A stretch of DNA of 64,000 bases from Tetrapyrgos nigripes. Its lineage: Eukaryota; Basidiomycota; Agaricomycetes; Agaricales; Campanellaceae. The notes beneath the pieces were generated by a model. That model worked only from the letters and a program-made list of their open reading frames with translations. It ran no database searches and was not told where the DNA came from. Where the stretch lies: the NCBI GenBank assembly GCA_013368315.1, contig JAACJM010000006.1:310001-374000 (forward strand). Direction: 5' to 3'. Positions 25,174 to 36,436 of the stretch are shown in pieces; the first letter of the stretch is position 1, and each line of letters begins with the position of its first letter. Position numbers and translations under genes: made by a program.

Positions 25174-25890
25174 TACGAGGCCAAATGAAATGAGGCTGAG
25201 TTTCTTACACTCTCTTTCCGCGTGTGGCTATGTTTAAGTGTTCCCGATTTTACCTGTCCACTTCATTCCACGTAATCTTCCATGTGATTTTCATTTTGTT
25301 TGTTGTTGCTTTTCTTCTGCTTTGTTTTGCTTCCATACATATGTCATTTGTTTGTTCGGAGGCTGTAAGCAAACAACCTGTTTTCACTTTCTCCTCTTTC
25401 TCTTCCCTTCACTTTCTGATTTTAGACCTTGCCCTCGCTTTTTATTCTCGAATCGCAGGATTTGCAACCATGAGACTATTTTCGCCAGGTTTCTTCCTCA
25501 CTTAGTCCCTCTGTCTCCTGGTCTGACTGTGCCTGCTCCTTCCTGCCATTCCTGAATCAAGCTTACATCTTTCCACTACCAACAAAGTCCACTCTACCTT
25601 TGACTCTTCTACATGGACTTTTTGTACATGGGTTCTTCAAGTATTCAGATGAGAAAGGTGGGCTTTATTATCATAACATATGTTAACTTTCTTGTATTTT
25701 CCCTTTCTGTTTCCATTTCCTTCATGTTCTTCCATTTGGATTTTTGTTTTGACATGATTGCTATAGTCTGTTTCCACACTCGAAAATCTGTTCGATGAGA
25801 TAGACACATTTGACAGCTGAATAGGTTTTGATGAGTGGAGATGGCCTCGTACCCGCCACACATAGCGTTGGCCCACACCCTTTATCATAC
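25174..25890. other. Possible small decayed element between repeat ends
   Basis: The left side has TTACGAGGCC...GAGGCTGAGTT (25177-25205, the inverted form of the family end seen at 1480, 24650, 27000 and 37135). The right side has GGCCTCGTACCCGCCACAC (about 25843-25861). The complementary ACGAGGCC/GGCCTCGT octamers could be terminal inverted repeats of an element of about 680 bp. The content is T-rich and has no supported gene. Confidence 0.35.
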
Positions 25891-27127
25891 AGAGTACAGC
25901 ACTCGATAATTCATGTCATTTTTTCCCCTAGTAGTACAGTTAGGGATCAGTATGGGTATCTACTGCCCCTGGCTGTATGGAAGTGCTCAGAGGGTTGGAT
26001 GGATTAAGTGGGGCATGGGCAGAACCCATGGGGTACAGACGTGTATACATACCCTGAAGCTTTTACATATTCAATTCAGGATGACAATGAGACAAATGTA
26101 CACCATGTTGGCATGATCCGAGGCCTAGAAGAGATGTCTGTTCACGAGTATGTCAAAGTGTATGAAGGCAGGATATAGGATGAGTAGTTGGGAGATATAA
26201 TGGTAGTGACGTAGACCAGAACACATACAGAAGGCTAACAAACAAGGAGAGAAGGTAAGATACACAGTGTTAAGACATATCTAGCTCACCTGAGACACTG
26301 ATACCTCATATTCTCATTGTATGTCTCTACGTCTTCTTCTCCCTTGTTCTTTCCAAAACATAGATGGTGCGTTTCATCCTTACCGTCTAGGGCAGCCTCC
26401 TCTCACCGTCTTGTGTGTGAATAGTGTGTGGAGGAAGATAATGAGCATTCCTGGTCATTGGCATGAGTGTCTCCAGGATGTACAAAGAGATGTGGGGGTC
26501 ATAACTGAAGAAAAAATGAGTAGGGGGGTTCATTGTAAGATAAAGCATGAGAAAGAGAGAAAAAGTAATGAACCCGGTCTATGATTGTCTAAAAGACATG
26601 TGCTATGTATTCAAACTCTCACCCTTTTGCCTGAGGGCCAAATATGTCTCCAACCAGCAAGAGATGAAGAAGAAGAAAGAGAGAAGAGAGAGAAGAGAGG
26701 CGAAAAGCAGAAAGCAAGCGATGAATAAGAAGACCAGAGATCAAGAGACAGAAAATAACGAAAAATGAAAAAGATCAAAAGAGAAAGGAAAGCAATAAAA
26801 AATGACAAGATGAAGAAAAAAGAGAATGAAGTGAGAGAACTTTAGTTACCAGTTGCAAAGATATTGAGATAATGTCATTGTTTGGTCATGTTAATAAATA
26901 CAGGGGCTGCAGATATGGGCAGGGAGGAAACCGGAAACAACAGCACGGGAAGAGACGGGATGAATATGCACTGCCACACGCAGAAATGGAGTGTAAAGAA
27001 CTCAGCCTCATTTCATTCAGCCTCGTAACTTATAAGATATTGGACTGCAAGGTACTTGAAGTTGTATGGCAACAAGTACACATGACTTGGAGTCAATATC
27101 ATGAGTATGTAAGACTATCCCTCCTTT
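25891..27127. other. Unassigned, purine-rich in part
   Basis: Bases 26550-26830 form a strongly purine-rich AGA/GAAA tract on the plus strand, giving a Lys/Arg/Glu-rich frame that I attribute to composition. At about 26998-27033 lies the AACTCAGCCTCATTTCATTC...CCTCGTAAC repeat end. No gene is supported. Confidence 0.3.
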
Positions 27128-27600
27128 ATCCATCATCCTATCTGTCCTGATCCAAGTAACAGTCCATCAATGCCCTCCATCAATGCCCTCCCACCTCTGA
27201 GGACCAAGGATCTGCCTTGTTACCCCTCCCTTCTCAAAACTCGCAAAATGAAGTTGATAACTCCACCCTCTCCCTCACCCAATAATACCAATTTGATTCT
27301 GAATGGTGAAGGTTGTGCAAAGCATGGCCTCCCCCCAATACCCCAATCAATACCCATTCCCCACACTCCAATCAGCAAGTCGACTCCTGTACCGACACAA
27401 ATGAAACCAACGTGTCCGAGTCTGACCCTGAAAAAGCCAAAATGAAGCCAGAACACCAAAACACCAGCAAAGCCAAAGAAGACAATGACAACAATAAAGA
27501 CCACATCTGAACGACTGGATCGCTAAGGAGTAAAGAAAATAAGTGAGGAAAGGATGAAAAGAGGGGAAAGAGGGGAAGACGTAAGGTGTGGAAGAAATGA
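27128..27600 (-). pseudogene. Decayed composite of two gene segments duplicated elsewhere
   Basis: Bases 27128-27290 match 11263-11400 (the orphan C-terminal fragment), and 27270-27450 match 24760-24975. On the minus strand an ATG near 27509 opens MWSLLLSLSSLALLVFW, another signal-peptide-like stretch, and TGA/TAG codons break the frame soon after. The order of shared blocks suggests that all three places derive from one ancestral gene whose middle and end survive in different copies. No family assigned. Confidence 0.4.
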
Positions 27601-28879
27601 AAAGATGTAGGTGAGGACCAGAACGTAACAGTTGCCATAGTTGAAGCAAGAGGGAAAATGGAACGGGGGTCATGATTGGCGCAATTGAAAGTGAAATGGA
27701 TGAACGCAGAGACGGTATGTAGGGGTCAGGGATTAGGAATACTGTATGTGTGCAGTAGGTGGGGGAGCAAGAAGGCACAAACGAGAAGGCAGGGAGGGAC
27801 AGGATGTAGGTACATATCATACGCGTGGACTGAGAGGCTGACAAAGAGATATTTGCGATGGTGTACATGGTTATGGTGTGCATGGTCAAGTCGGCTTGGT
27901 TGAGTAGGTGTAGGCAGGGAAGTGAGATGAAATGGGAGAGTGAAACAAAATGATGAAGATGGAGAAAAGGTTCTGAAGAGACGGGTCAAGTAGTACAACA
28001 GTTCAGACCACATCTCCTCAGTCTAGTCTTCTATGTCCCTCTCTCTCCTCCCCTTCATTCACTTTCCCCTCACCTTCTTTCCCATCTCTATCTCCATCTG
28101 CATACATATCTATAGTATTGACACTGGCGTTGGCGTTGGCATAGGGGGGTAATGGATGTAGACCTGGAGACGTCAAACGTAAGAAGGGGATGCAGTGAGG
28201 GGATATAGTGCGGTACATGTACATGCCGACCACATATGCCATATGCTTTGTAGGGGGCCAGACCAGGTGTAGAATGTCAACCATCTAGACATCTAGAAGT
28301 ACATCAGTATTTATGGAAAAAACTGGTCACTGGCCAGCTGGTGGTTAGTAGAAGTCAATGGTATGTATGCTTAGACACTGTACATATACATACATATACA
28401 TCACCTTCCATGGTGAGTGTTTGCAATGATTGATGTTGGATCTATTAAGAAATGGCGCCAATGTGTCAGCCGGTTGTTGGGAGCGTCAGGAGGTGCCGAT
28501 CATCATTCCTAGCAATGATGACATAAATTGATGGTCCTGAATACATCATTTGGATCATCTCGGATGATGTGGGCACTGTTGGGAATGTTTATTAAACCCT
28601 CCTCGACGGTTATCACTATATTTCGTTGATGAGGACACTATTGGACTGGTGATCAGAAAAACTTATCTGGTTCACTGGGAACTGGTTAACTGGACACAGC
28701 TGGTACCAGCTGGTACCAGTTGAAGCCAGTTTTTTCCCAAAATACTGATGTATCCATGGACATCTTCATTTGGCAATGGACCGGATCCTAGATGCTTCAG
28801 AGGAGTCACTTGGGCGGGGGATTGATAGAGAGGGGAGAACAGGGAGTATGAGAGACAAGAGAACAAGAGAGCAGAAAGC
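27601..28879. other. Unassigned; local CTGGT-rich palindromic repeats
   Basis: Near 28320-28345 and 28665-28735 the words ACTGGT, GGTACCAGCTGGTACCAG and CCAGTT are repeated and partly self-complementary. Bases 27660-28000 are purine-rich. I find no supported coding sequence. Confidence 0.3.
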
Positions 28880-29300
28880 GAGCAGTACAGTTAAAGGAAA
28901 AAAGGTGATGATGTATGAGCATTAGTTATTTCAACCTCAGACAATCTCCGCTCTTCAAGCTTCAACTACTGTGTCGACAAGAGCACTCAGTGTCCTTTGG
29001 CCTTATAGATGATCTCAGCATACCAAAAATAGCCCCGCACCACTCTCTGGCTCTCTTCTCTCAACTCCTTCTCGCTACTGAGAAGTTACTCCACTTCAAA
29101 CACCTCAAGTCCAATGAGCTCTGTTCCGCCATAAGGAACCCCATCAACCTGTGCACGAGCAGCGACACTTTGGCTTTGATTGGGCTCAGTCTTCTGCTTG
29201 GATTCATCCATTTTGTGCTGTGATAAGCTGGCTAGATGGAAGTTCTGGTCAAGGAGAAGGGCAGCTGGAGGATATTACATCGTATGATTACAATGTCATT
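28880..29300 (+). repeat. Dispersed repeat R1, copy a
   Basis: This copy shares TTTCAACCTCAGACAATCTC, TGTCGACAAG..CACTCAG, CTCTGGCTCTCTTCTCTCAA and AAGTTACTCCACTTCAAACA with copies at 38.28-39.03 kb and 53.57-54.20 kb. Its left edge also matches the sequence on both sides of the 1.3-kb element at 33.5-34.9 kb. The plus-strand frame MSISYFNLRQ... arises from the repeat. Whether R1 is an LTR, a SINE or a processed remnant is not clear. Confidence 0.65.
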
Positions 29301-29720
29301 GACGACCAGCTCAGCGTTGACAGCCCCTACCTCACAGTTAAAGATACGTCGTCATTCTTGTTTTGATGCTAATTCGTTCTGTGTACTGTTGAGCAGGCTA
29401 TGTTCTATATACGTAGCGGCAACTGCATACTTACCTGGGGATGTAAAAGTGCTTGTTAGAGTGGTTTGTTAGAGGTTAAGAGCGATGAGTAGTAAGGGAA
29501 ATCCTTATTTTTGTAGGGCAATCTACGAGCCCTTTTATACTGTTCTAGATAGTACATGTGACTACTTATCTAAGAACTTCTGATGTACAGTAAGCATAAC
29601 TTACTAGATTACTATCTAATCTATATCTAATCTAATGTTGATGGCTGCTTACTTAATTCGCCAATTCAACATGTACAGGTTGTCAAGTTTGATCAAGATT
29701 TTACGAGGTCTCACGTCTGA

Positions 29721-30134
29721 GACCTCCTCAAGATACAGCCTTTCCACTGTTGTCGATGCGCCTCTTGTTCTAGGAGGTCCTCCAAATCACTCATTAGTCC
29801 GCCTCTCGACCTTCTCCATAACTTTTGTCACTATACTAACGCCGACAAGTTCAACCGCAACGACACATCAGTCCTCCAATCCTCTTCACTCCTGCGCGCT
29901 CGAGCGTCATCCTGGTCCCATTCTACAACGTCTTATGTCTCAGCCAACGCTCTACTATCCTGTCTTACCCTGGCCTCACTTACCTCCGTTATTCTGCCTG
30001 CTCCTGTTATTCTGGTCCTCTTCTGCGCCGTTCACCTACACTCCACAACCTCCAATGATCTTTTCCATCAAGCCTCATCTTTCAGCAAGAAACTAGGCCT
30101 AACCTTAAGACTCTCATCGCCTCCGTGCTGTTGA
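29721..30134 (+). other. ATG-less open frame of 137 codons with a hydrophobic segment
   Basis: Directly after a TGA (29718-29720), a frame stays open to TGA at 30132-30134. It reads as a coding-like mix: CCRCASCSRRSSKS, then DLLHNFCHYTNADKFNRND, a Ser-rich stretch and a hydrophobic segment of about 23 residues (around LTSVILPAPVILVLFC) near 29985-30025. The base composition is more GC-balanced than in the surrounding transposon debris. It has no ATG in frame, so it would need an upstream exon. I do not recognise it; it may equally be a relic. Confidence 0.3.
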
Positions 30135-30815
30135 TTTTACACCAAATCATTATCCACCTTTGCCCTTATTACTGCCTCTCCCTCATCATCATTGTTCCTA
30201 GACAGCCTCGCCGGCGATCCTCACCTCTACGTCCTTCAGGTTAATATCGAGGTACTAACACTCACTCCGTCTTTTCTCTCTTCGTCTTTTTCCACTCGCT
30301 ACCTCAACAATTGTTACCACTCGTCACCACCCAATACTTCGTGCAACACTTACCACTTCATCAATACCATTCATCACTTAACATATCCATACACACCTAC
30401 AACGCTACACCCATATACACTCAAGTCTCAGTAACAACTCGTTGTCATCGAATGATCGAAGTTACAGTCTTTGATGGCTGGACCGCAGGCTCGTCTGTAG
30501 CCCCACACCTTGGATATTACGAAAATTTGAGATTATTGACTGAAGAGAAGTTGGAAGGAATGACGAAGATTAATTGGATAGTGTATTGATTTCGTAGTAT
30601 AGTTTACATAACGTCGTCTGGTATGCTAAGTGGACGATCTAGGGCTTGACCCTGGAGCTTGCCCCCACTGACGCTACCGAATACCCGCACTTCTTTTCCG
30701 GAGCGGTGTAATCTAAAATCCACCAACGAGATGATTAAACCACTAATTGAGGCAAATACGTATACAACAAGCCAACTCAAACAGATGTAGAAGAAAACAT
30801 CATATCCACGAAAAT
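30135..30815. other. Intergenic region downstream of the glycosyltransferase
   Basis: No supported gene. This interval contains the 3' side of the minus-strand glycosyltransferase gene, whose stop codon is at 30816-30818. Confidence 0.4.
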
Positions 30816-32832
30816 CTAATCGATATACTTCTTCAAAAATTTCTCCATACTCGCCCTCGCCTCCCCATCCTTACTCCAGCCCTCCAAAAACGCTGCTCCC
30901 AATTTCTGAAAATTCTTCCTCTTCTCTTGACCTTCTGCTCCCTTCAATTTCGCCAAAAGCCCACGTACCTCATCCCGAACAGCGTCAACAGTAAATGTCG
31001 GTTGTTGCGAGTCAGGCAGGTCCTTGAACCTATAAACCGGCTTAGTTCCATTTTCACCAGTTCGGACGTTGATCAGTTCGAAACCCGCTTTGTGGTTATC
31101 GGAAATGACAAGGGAATTGTAAGGTTGGTCACCACCGAATAGCCAGAAGATCCTACGAGAAAGTGTGAGTCTTAACATTTGCAGGATGAGAACACACCTA
31201 CTGAGGAACCCTGTATGCGAAGACTTCTTGCGTGCTATTCCATCCTCCATGAGAAATAAACCATCCAGTCGCAGGATGCGACAGAATGGTTTCTTGCGGT
31301 GCCCACTCGAATTCTGTTGCCAGAGGATGTTCTTTGATGAAACGAAGCTTGTCCTCCGCAATAGGTTTCATAAACGGCGAAGGGTGAGCGAGAATCAGAG
31401 GTGTGCCGCTTGCGAGAATCTCCTCAATGACAGCCCACAACTTATCTTCGTCTGAGGGCCAGAAAATTGATCCGAAGGACATCTAGCATTAAAGGAAGCA
31501 GGTGAGTATACCGAACGCTTATCCAATAACTTAAGGGCTAAAAAAGACGCACGTAAATAACACTCTTCTCTCCACACTTCTCCCGCATCATATCCAAAAA
31601 CTCAATCGCTAATGCTTTTGGGCTTTGTTCTTCCCCAGGCCCAACCTTCAACGGATCATCACCCGCTCTCACAGATGAGTCACTAGTCGAAAGTGGTCCA
31701 ATGGGGTAAAGGACACACCCTAGAGGTTTCTCTAGCCAGTTCTCCCTAACGTGCTCAATGGCAGCTTTCTCATAACAGGAAGCTGTAACGGTGAAAACGC
31801 CATCACATAAATCCGACCGATTTCTTCAACGAGAGATCCACTGATGGGGGCCACCTGTGGAACATTTTCGTGATCATACACAGTCGGGATGCCGGGGATG
31901 GAGATGACCCGGCCAGTAGGTTTGTGGGCAAACTGTTAAAGCCATACAGATCAGATTCGCAATAGCGTAAAGAGTAGCAGAAATAACAGGATAAGACTTG
32001 AACTCACAGCATTCATTTGAGGCAAAATTTCCTCCTCAGTTCCATATCTAATAGTCTTGACACTCAAATTTCCGGACAATCCAATCCACCCAGCTCCTTG
32101 GGTCCAAAAACGCGAATGCAAGGACCAATAGAAGCCGACATCCAAGCGATGATACGAAGTGGTCCATTGGGATAAGGAAGAGTTATCTCGCGGATAGCTT
32201 CGAAGACATATCCTGCAAAAGGCTGGATGAATTCATGATCAATATCGACGTTAGTCGGAAAGGGGAATTCTAGACTTACATCTATGACAGCCACAGTTGG
32301 CCTTAGAATTCCAATGAACTCCTTTCCGGAAGAAAGGCACTTGACGAGTTCACCCTTCCAGAGAGCCTCAAAAGCAGGCATAAAAGTTTGAGCGGGAACG
32401 AGTGGGTGCATCGGTCCACAAACGTCGATTACGCTGATCAATGATAAGCATGGCAGACGATACCGAGTAAGCAGTACGTTCGTCAGAGGAAAGCACGCGA
32501 AAGAACAAGACGAGAATGAGAACGTCAGCTTCTGCAATCTGCGCAGCGGTAGATCAGCGTGTAACTCACTTGATTCTCTTGTCTTTGCTGGTACCTTTGA
32601 CATGGTCAGGGATTTTAGTAATCTCTTCCAAAAGCTTTGGGTAAATCATGCTGCAAGTAAAAATTGTGATGACTAGGTTGGGTCGAGCTTCGAGCATTCT
32701 GTAAGCCAGAGTGATGATAGGTTTGTTGTGTCCCCAAGCGGGGATGGAGAAGAAAAAGATGTTCTTGGGGTTGAGGTCTGCAGTGCCATTAGAATTTTGG
32801 TTATTGGCACCATTCGAGAGAGGGCCAGTCAT
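30816..32832 (-). pseudogene. UDP-glycosyltransferase (GT1 family), six exons, two frameshifts
   Basis: Exons on the minus strand: 32832-32570, 32433-32280, 32222-32008, 31932-31553, 31482-31202 and 31152-30816; all introns are GT-AG and 49-136 nt. The start shows IFFFSIPAWGHNKP, with the GH pair of the GT1 acceptor site. The fifth exon has [16 protein letters not shown] and HGGWNSTQE, the core of the UDP-sugar (PSPG-like) signature, completed across an intron by IFWLFGGDQPYN. These enzymes move a sugar from UDP-sugar onto a small acceptor in the cytosol. Without breaks the protein would be about 540 residues, normal for the family. Two lesions interrupt it: a 5-bp tandem duplication at about 32076-32086 (expected GGLSGNLS) and a one-base shift near 31803-31808 (expected IYVDGVF). 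Both lie in otherwise well-preserved exons, so the gene is recently dead, or these are assembly errors. Alternative splicing does not repair them. Confidence 0.85.
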
Positions 32833-32875
32833 CTTTGGGGAGATGGATAGAGAAGGAAGTATCAAAGTAGAGGCA

Positions 32876-32883
32876 TATAAATA
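32876..32883 (-). promoter_or_regulatory. TATA-like box of the glycosyltransferase gene
   Basis: The plus strand reads TATAAATA (minus TATTTATA), about 44-51 nt upstream of the ATG at 32832, followed by a CT-rich leader. Position and leader composition fit a fungal core promoter. Confidence 0.45.
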
Positions 32884-33399
32884 CCCTGCCAACTTACCAT
32901 CCAGCATCCATCTCATCCATCTATCGATCACCCTCCCACTCATCTTGATCCTGCCAATAAAAGCTGTTTTCAGGGCTGCTCAGTGATTGAAGCTTCCAAT
33001 TCAGAATTGATACTATGCATTGATAAATTGGAGGCCTGTGACATATCAGAAGCAGGTACGTAATGAGATGGTGGCAGGCTTGAGAAGAGGACAGAATCAT
33101 TCAAATCCCGAGTCTAGTCCCTGACAGCCAAGAAGATGGGATGGAGAACATCAAAAGGGAACCGGAGAAGAGCCTCAAGGAGGATAAAATGTCAAACGAC
33201 GAGTCAGGACTCTATCTGCCAACGCAAAGAAAACAAACACCAATACGCACAAATAACGACTACTGTCAACAGAATGTAAAAGTTTCACTCTATTCCACGT
33301 CCGACGTCGCTAGATTGCCTACAAGTGGTAGAGAGAGACCGTTTGGAGACCGTGACGACTCGTACATCCTTGCTACATGGAATAGAGGTGGGGAGAGAA

Positions 33400-33517
33400 G
33401 TTCAGATTCGAAGGGTAAGAGCAGTGTGGAATGGGGGGAGACGAGCAGTATAGCTGACAAATAGTTGAGGTCTAAAGAAAAAAGGTGATATAACAGTGAG
33501 CGTTGGTATTTCAAGTT
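33400..33517 (+). repeat. Dispersed repeat R1, copy b, left part (interrupted)
   Basis: AAAAAAGGTGAT...GTTGGTATTTCAA matches the left part of R1 copy a (28890-28935). The copy resumes at 34864 with CAACCTCCGACAATCTCCGC after the inserted element. The region 32884-33400 shows no supported gene. Confidence 0.5.
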
Positions 33518-34854
33518 CGGGTATCAGAAATCTGCAGACACCCCCTGCAGACACTCTGATTTTTATCACTACTGACTCATACCTTGTCAAAATCATTGCT
33601 CTTGTTAGTTTCTTGTATAGTACACACATTTCTTCTACCTACTATGAATAACAAGAATGATGGCCATTCGTGCACATACCTAAGTCTCAGACTTGTGACT
33701 CTGACACTTTCTGATTTGGAGAGAGGTAGATGATGTCCTAGGTGAATAAGAGTGTGTCGCAGATCGTCTGAACGTGGCCGGCCACGAACCATGATGGTGG
33801 TAGAGGAACAAAGCAGAAGTTGATGACATGTGGAATAGCGGGCTGCAATTATCTGTGACTAGGGCATTGTTCTCACTTTAGCTGCTTCCTAGATCCCTGC
33901 ATAAACTCCCTGGACTTTGCTGGACAGCCTTAGCTTGCCTGTACTCTCCGCAGATATCACACATTTGCTCAGATACAGTAGAGGGAGCCCGAAAAGTGAG
34001 TATGACAACAAGTGTATCACAGGTCTAGCTATGTACACCATACCCTAGAGACGCTGAAATAATGTTGTTTTGTGCTAAAAATGAAGGCAAAGGTGGGGAA
34101 ATGAGCGAGCTGCTGCTCTCATAAAATCGAGCCCAAAAACTCGAAAATTAACCAAAGTGACGCGCGCGCGAACTTTTTCGAAAACGGCAATAACTTGGTA
34201 TTATTTCTACTACAGGGTCATTAACTGCCACAAGCAAGTGTCTGATGTGACTATCTACCTTTACTTAAGGTGTCTGCAAGGTGTCTGCAAGGTGTCTGCA
34301 GGGTGTCTGCAGGGTGTCTGCATGTGGCTGTGCATGTGCAGACACCCTGCAGACACCCTGCAGACACCCTTCCCAAAAATTACAATGAGTACAAATTATC
34401 TTGAAGTTATTATAATGTATTATCTTGTAGAAACATGCTCAGACATGAGCCAAATACTACCAATTGTTTGATATAATAGGATATTCAAAGATCAGTAGTG
34501 AAATGCAGGTAGCAAGCATCTCAAAGCATTATGAGACATCTTGAGTGTCCTTGCTTTACAGATTCACACTGATATACACTCATGAGAATGTATAGATACT
34601 CTCCTGATATCTTGAATAGAGAAAATCTGTAAAAATGTTTCAGGAAAAAAGCTGTGGCTGTGCTTATACTCCTTTTTTTGAAGATTTTTACACTCTGTGT
34701 ACAGCTAATACACAACTTTAAAATCATCCTGTAGGTCACATATATATATGGTATGGTACATATAGTCCTATACAGTAATCTACAATGCTATGCGAAGGGT
34801 GTCTGCAGCCTTGCAGGGTGTCTGCACGGGGTCTCTGCAGATTTACCTATACCG
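33518..34854. mobile_element. Non-autonomous MULE derivative, 1,337 bp, 9-bp TSD
   Basis: The element begins CGGGTATCAGAAATCTGCAG and its other end, read on the minus strand, begins CGGTATAGGTAAATCTGCAG. The 9-mer TTTCAAGTT is duplicated exactly at 33509-33517 and 34855-34863. Inside, GGTGTCTGCAA units are repeated in tandem from 34269 and then inverted up to about 34370. Its first 230 bp and last 450 bp match the two ends of the 11-kb MULE at 39027-49990 (for example GAATGATGGCC near 33655 and 39174; TTGTGGCTGTGCTTA-type words near 34650 and 49812). It therefore appears to be an internal-deletion derivative of that element, mobilised in trans. Confidence 0.85.
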
Positions 34855-34863
34855 TTTCAAGTT

Positions 34864-35118
34864 CAACCTCCGACAATCTCCGCTCCTCAAGGCCTCAACG
34901 TGAGACTCGGGGAGAGGCACGATCGCCATTTAAGTGTATGAGAAAACGAAGAGTCGGGCAGATCGACGGAGTGATATCACACGCTTTGGCAAAGGCTGCT
35001 TGAGCGTAGAAGTCATTACACGTTAATGGTGGCGACAACATTCCTCGAGAGCCTTCGACTCGGTACGATTTGCGATTGCGTCCTATTATCCATATATTTC
35101 CACCAGTCCACATGCTTT
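34864..35118 (+). repeat. Dispersed repeat R1, copy b, right part, and flank
   Basis: The first 40 bp (CAACCTCCGACAATCTCCGC) continue R1 after the inserted element. The remainder to 35118 has no supported gene; it is GC-balanced compared with the transposon sequence and may be old host DNA. Confidence 0.45.
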
Positions 35119-35126
35119 CTACCGTC

Positions 35127-35801
35127 TAAGGCCCCAACCAATTACATTACAATTACTGGAATACCAGTATTTAATTGGAATTGGTATTTAATCAATTAAT
35201 AACTGATTATAATTTGTAATTAATTGGGATTTTTGTAACAATGAAAATGTAGCCTGAAATCAGTTATCAGAAACTGAATACAAGTCTACTCTATCTGAAA
35301 TCATGCATTCTACATGGATTGAGTTACTTTCCCTTGCATGAACTGACAGGAGCATGCTATACTGCCACTATTTGGAACAGTACTTAGGAATGTTAGGAAT
35401 AGACAGTTGTAGACAGTGTCACTTAAGCCTTTACAAAGTTTCCACTTACCTGGCTGGACAATACCTCAGTTATTCTGAGGCCAGTTCTATCCAAGTTTTA
35501 CTACAATAACTTTGTGGCTATGGTGAAAGAACATGGTACCAGGCTTTGTCTGCCTAGTCAACTCAAGCTGAATAAGTTTGAGTAAGAGATGTTGATTAAA
35601 TATACTGAACAGGTAAAGTAAGACTCTTTTGCAGTGATAACAAGGGCCAGAATACACTCTCAGTACTCCATATGTTGGACTAATTAATTACCCATTAGTA
35701 ATTGGTTAGTGGTTGATTACAGGGATCTGTAATTATAATGGTAATTTTAATCATAATTAATCGATTAAATCAGTAATTAATTGTATTTGGTTGGTGCCTT
35801 A
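35127..35801. mobile_element. AT-rich TIR element (hAT-like MITE), 675 bp, 8-bp TSD
   Basis: The ends read TAAGGCCCCAACCAA and, on the minus strand, TAAGGCACCAACCAA (one mismatch). The octamer CTACCGTC is duplicated at 35119-35126 and 35802-35809. Subterminal regions are dense in AATTA/TAATT palindromic words. An 8-bp duplication points to the hAT superfamily. No transposase is encoded. The insertion lies at the stop codon of the HIT gene: the last base of TAG (minus strand, 35809) is part of the duplicated octamer. Confidence 0.8.
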
Positions 35802-35808
35802 CTACCGT

Positions 35809-36436
35809 CTATGACAGCTTGCCCTTCAAGTCATCATAAGTCTTCTGCAACTCCTCCTTGCTGGGTGTCTGCGAAGCCCAGAGAACTCGGAGACCTTCTT
35901 CCTCGTTGGGCTTTGGGGTGACGTGGAAATGGACGTGGTCAATATGCTGAAGAGTGGTTGGAGTGGGATCGAGGCGAAAGTCGTCGTAAGAAAAACACCG
36001 TGATTTTGATTGTCGCAGAGGTGTGCCAGTCGGAAAATACAGCGTTTTTGACACGCATATTGGACGTACACAGAGACCAGAGGGGCGGGATAGCAAGAAT
36101 ACAGTCAGGACAATGCCAATAATCAGTCAAGAACAGCGAAAAACGCACCTGGTGAGCCAATCTTCTTCGCAATTGGCACAGCCTCCGCCAGGTATTCATC
36201 TGAAAGTTCATCCATCTTTGCTGCATGGTCTACGGGAGTGTGCCTCGGTGAGACGAAAAATGAGGAGGAAAAAAAGAGTGGGTGTACACTTAGGGATAAT
36301 CAAAGCATGTCCCTTTGAAAGTGGTCCAATATCCATGAAAGAGAACCTATCCACATTATCAGGTACTGTGTTGAGAACTATTCAAAAGAATCACAAAAGG
36401 TCGGTCTCGACAAGCTTGTAGCTCGGTATTTCACCT
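35809..36436 (-). pseudogene. HIT-family (Hnt1-like) gene, truncated at both gene ends
   Basis: Minus-strand exons I can place: 36436-36395 (GEIPSYKLVETDL), 36346-36288 (FSFMDIGPLSKGHALIIPK), 36229-36149 (HAAKMDELSDEYLAEAVPIA) and a last exon ending at 35809 with HIDHVHFHVTPKPNEEEG. HVHFHV is the histidine-triad motif; the family hydrolyses nucleoside phosphoramidates and related nucleotides. The N-terminal Cys-rich segment expected before GEIPS is missing, cut off by repeat family A at 36437. The segment normally reading about NYNxLQNNG between the third and last exons is also absent, and no splice joins those two in phase. The gene is a relic. A decayed partial copy sits at 1.50-1.90 kb. 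Confidence 0.75.

Noticed and set aside
26547..26768. Lys/Arg/Glu-rich frame
   Set aside because: Consequence of a purine-rich tract; no sequence complexity expected of a protein domain.
24709..27510. Hydrophobin pseudogenes on the minus strand
   Set aside because: The signal peptides fit, but the eight-cysteine pattern is missing and part of the segment is shared with an unrelated coding fragment at 11.3 kb.
36023..36421. 132-codon plus-strand frame (MPVGKYSVF...)
   Set aside because: It lies antisense to the HIT exons and introns and recurs at 1.57 kb only because that DNA is duplicated.
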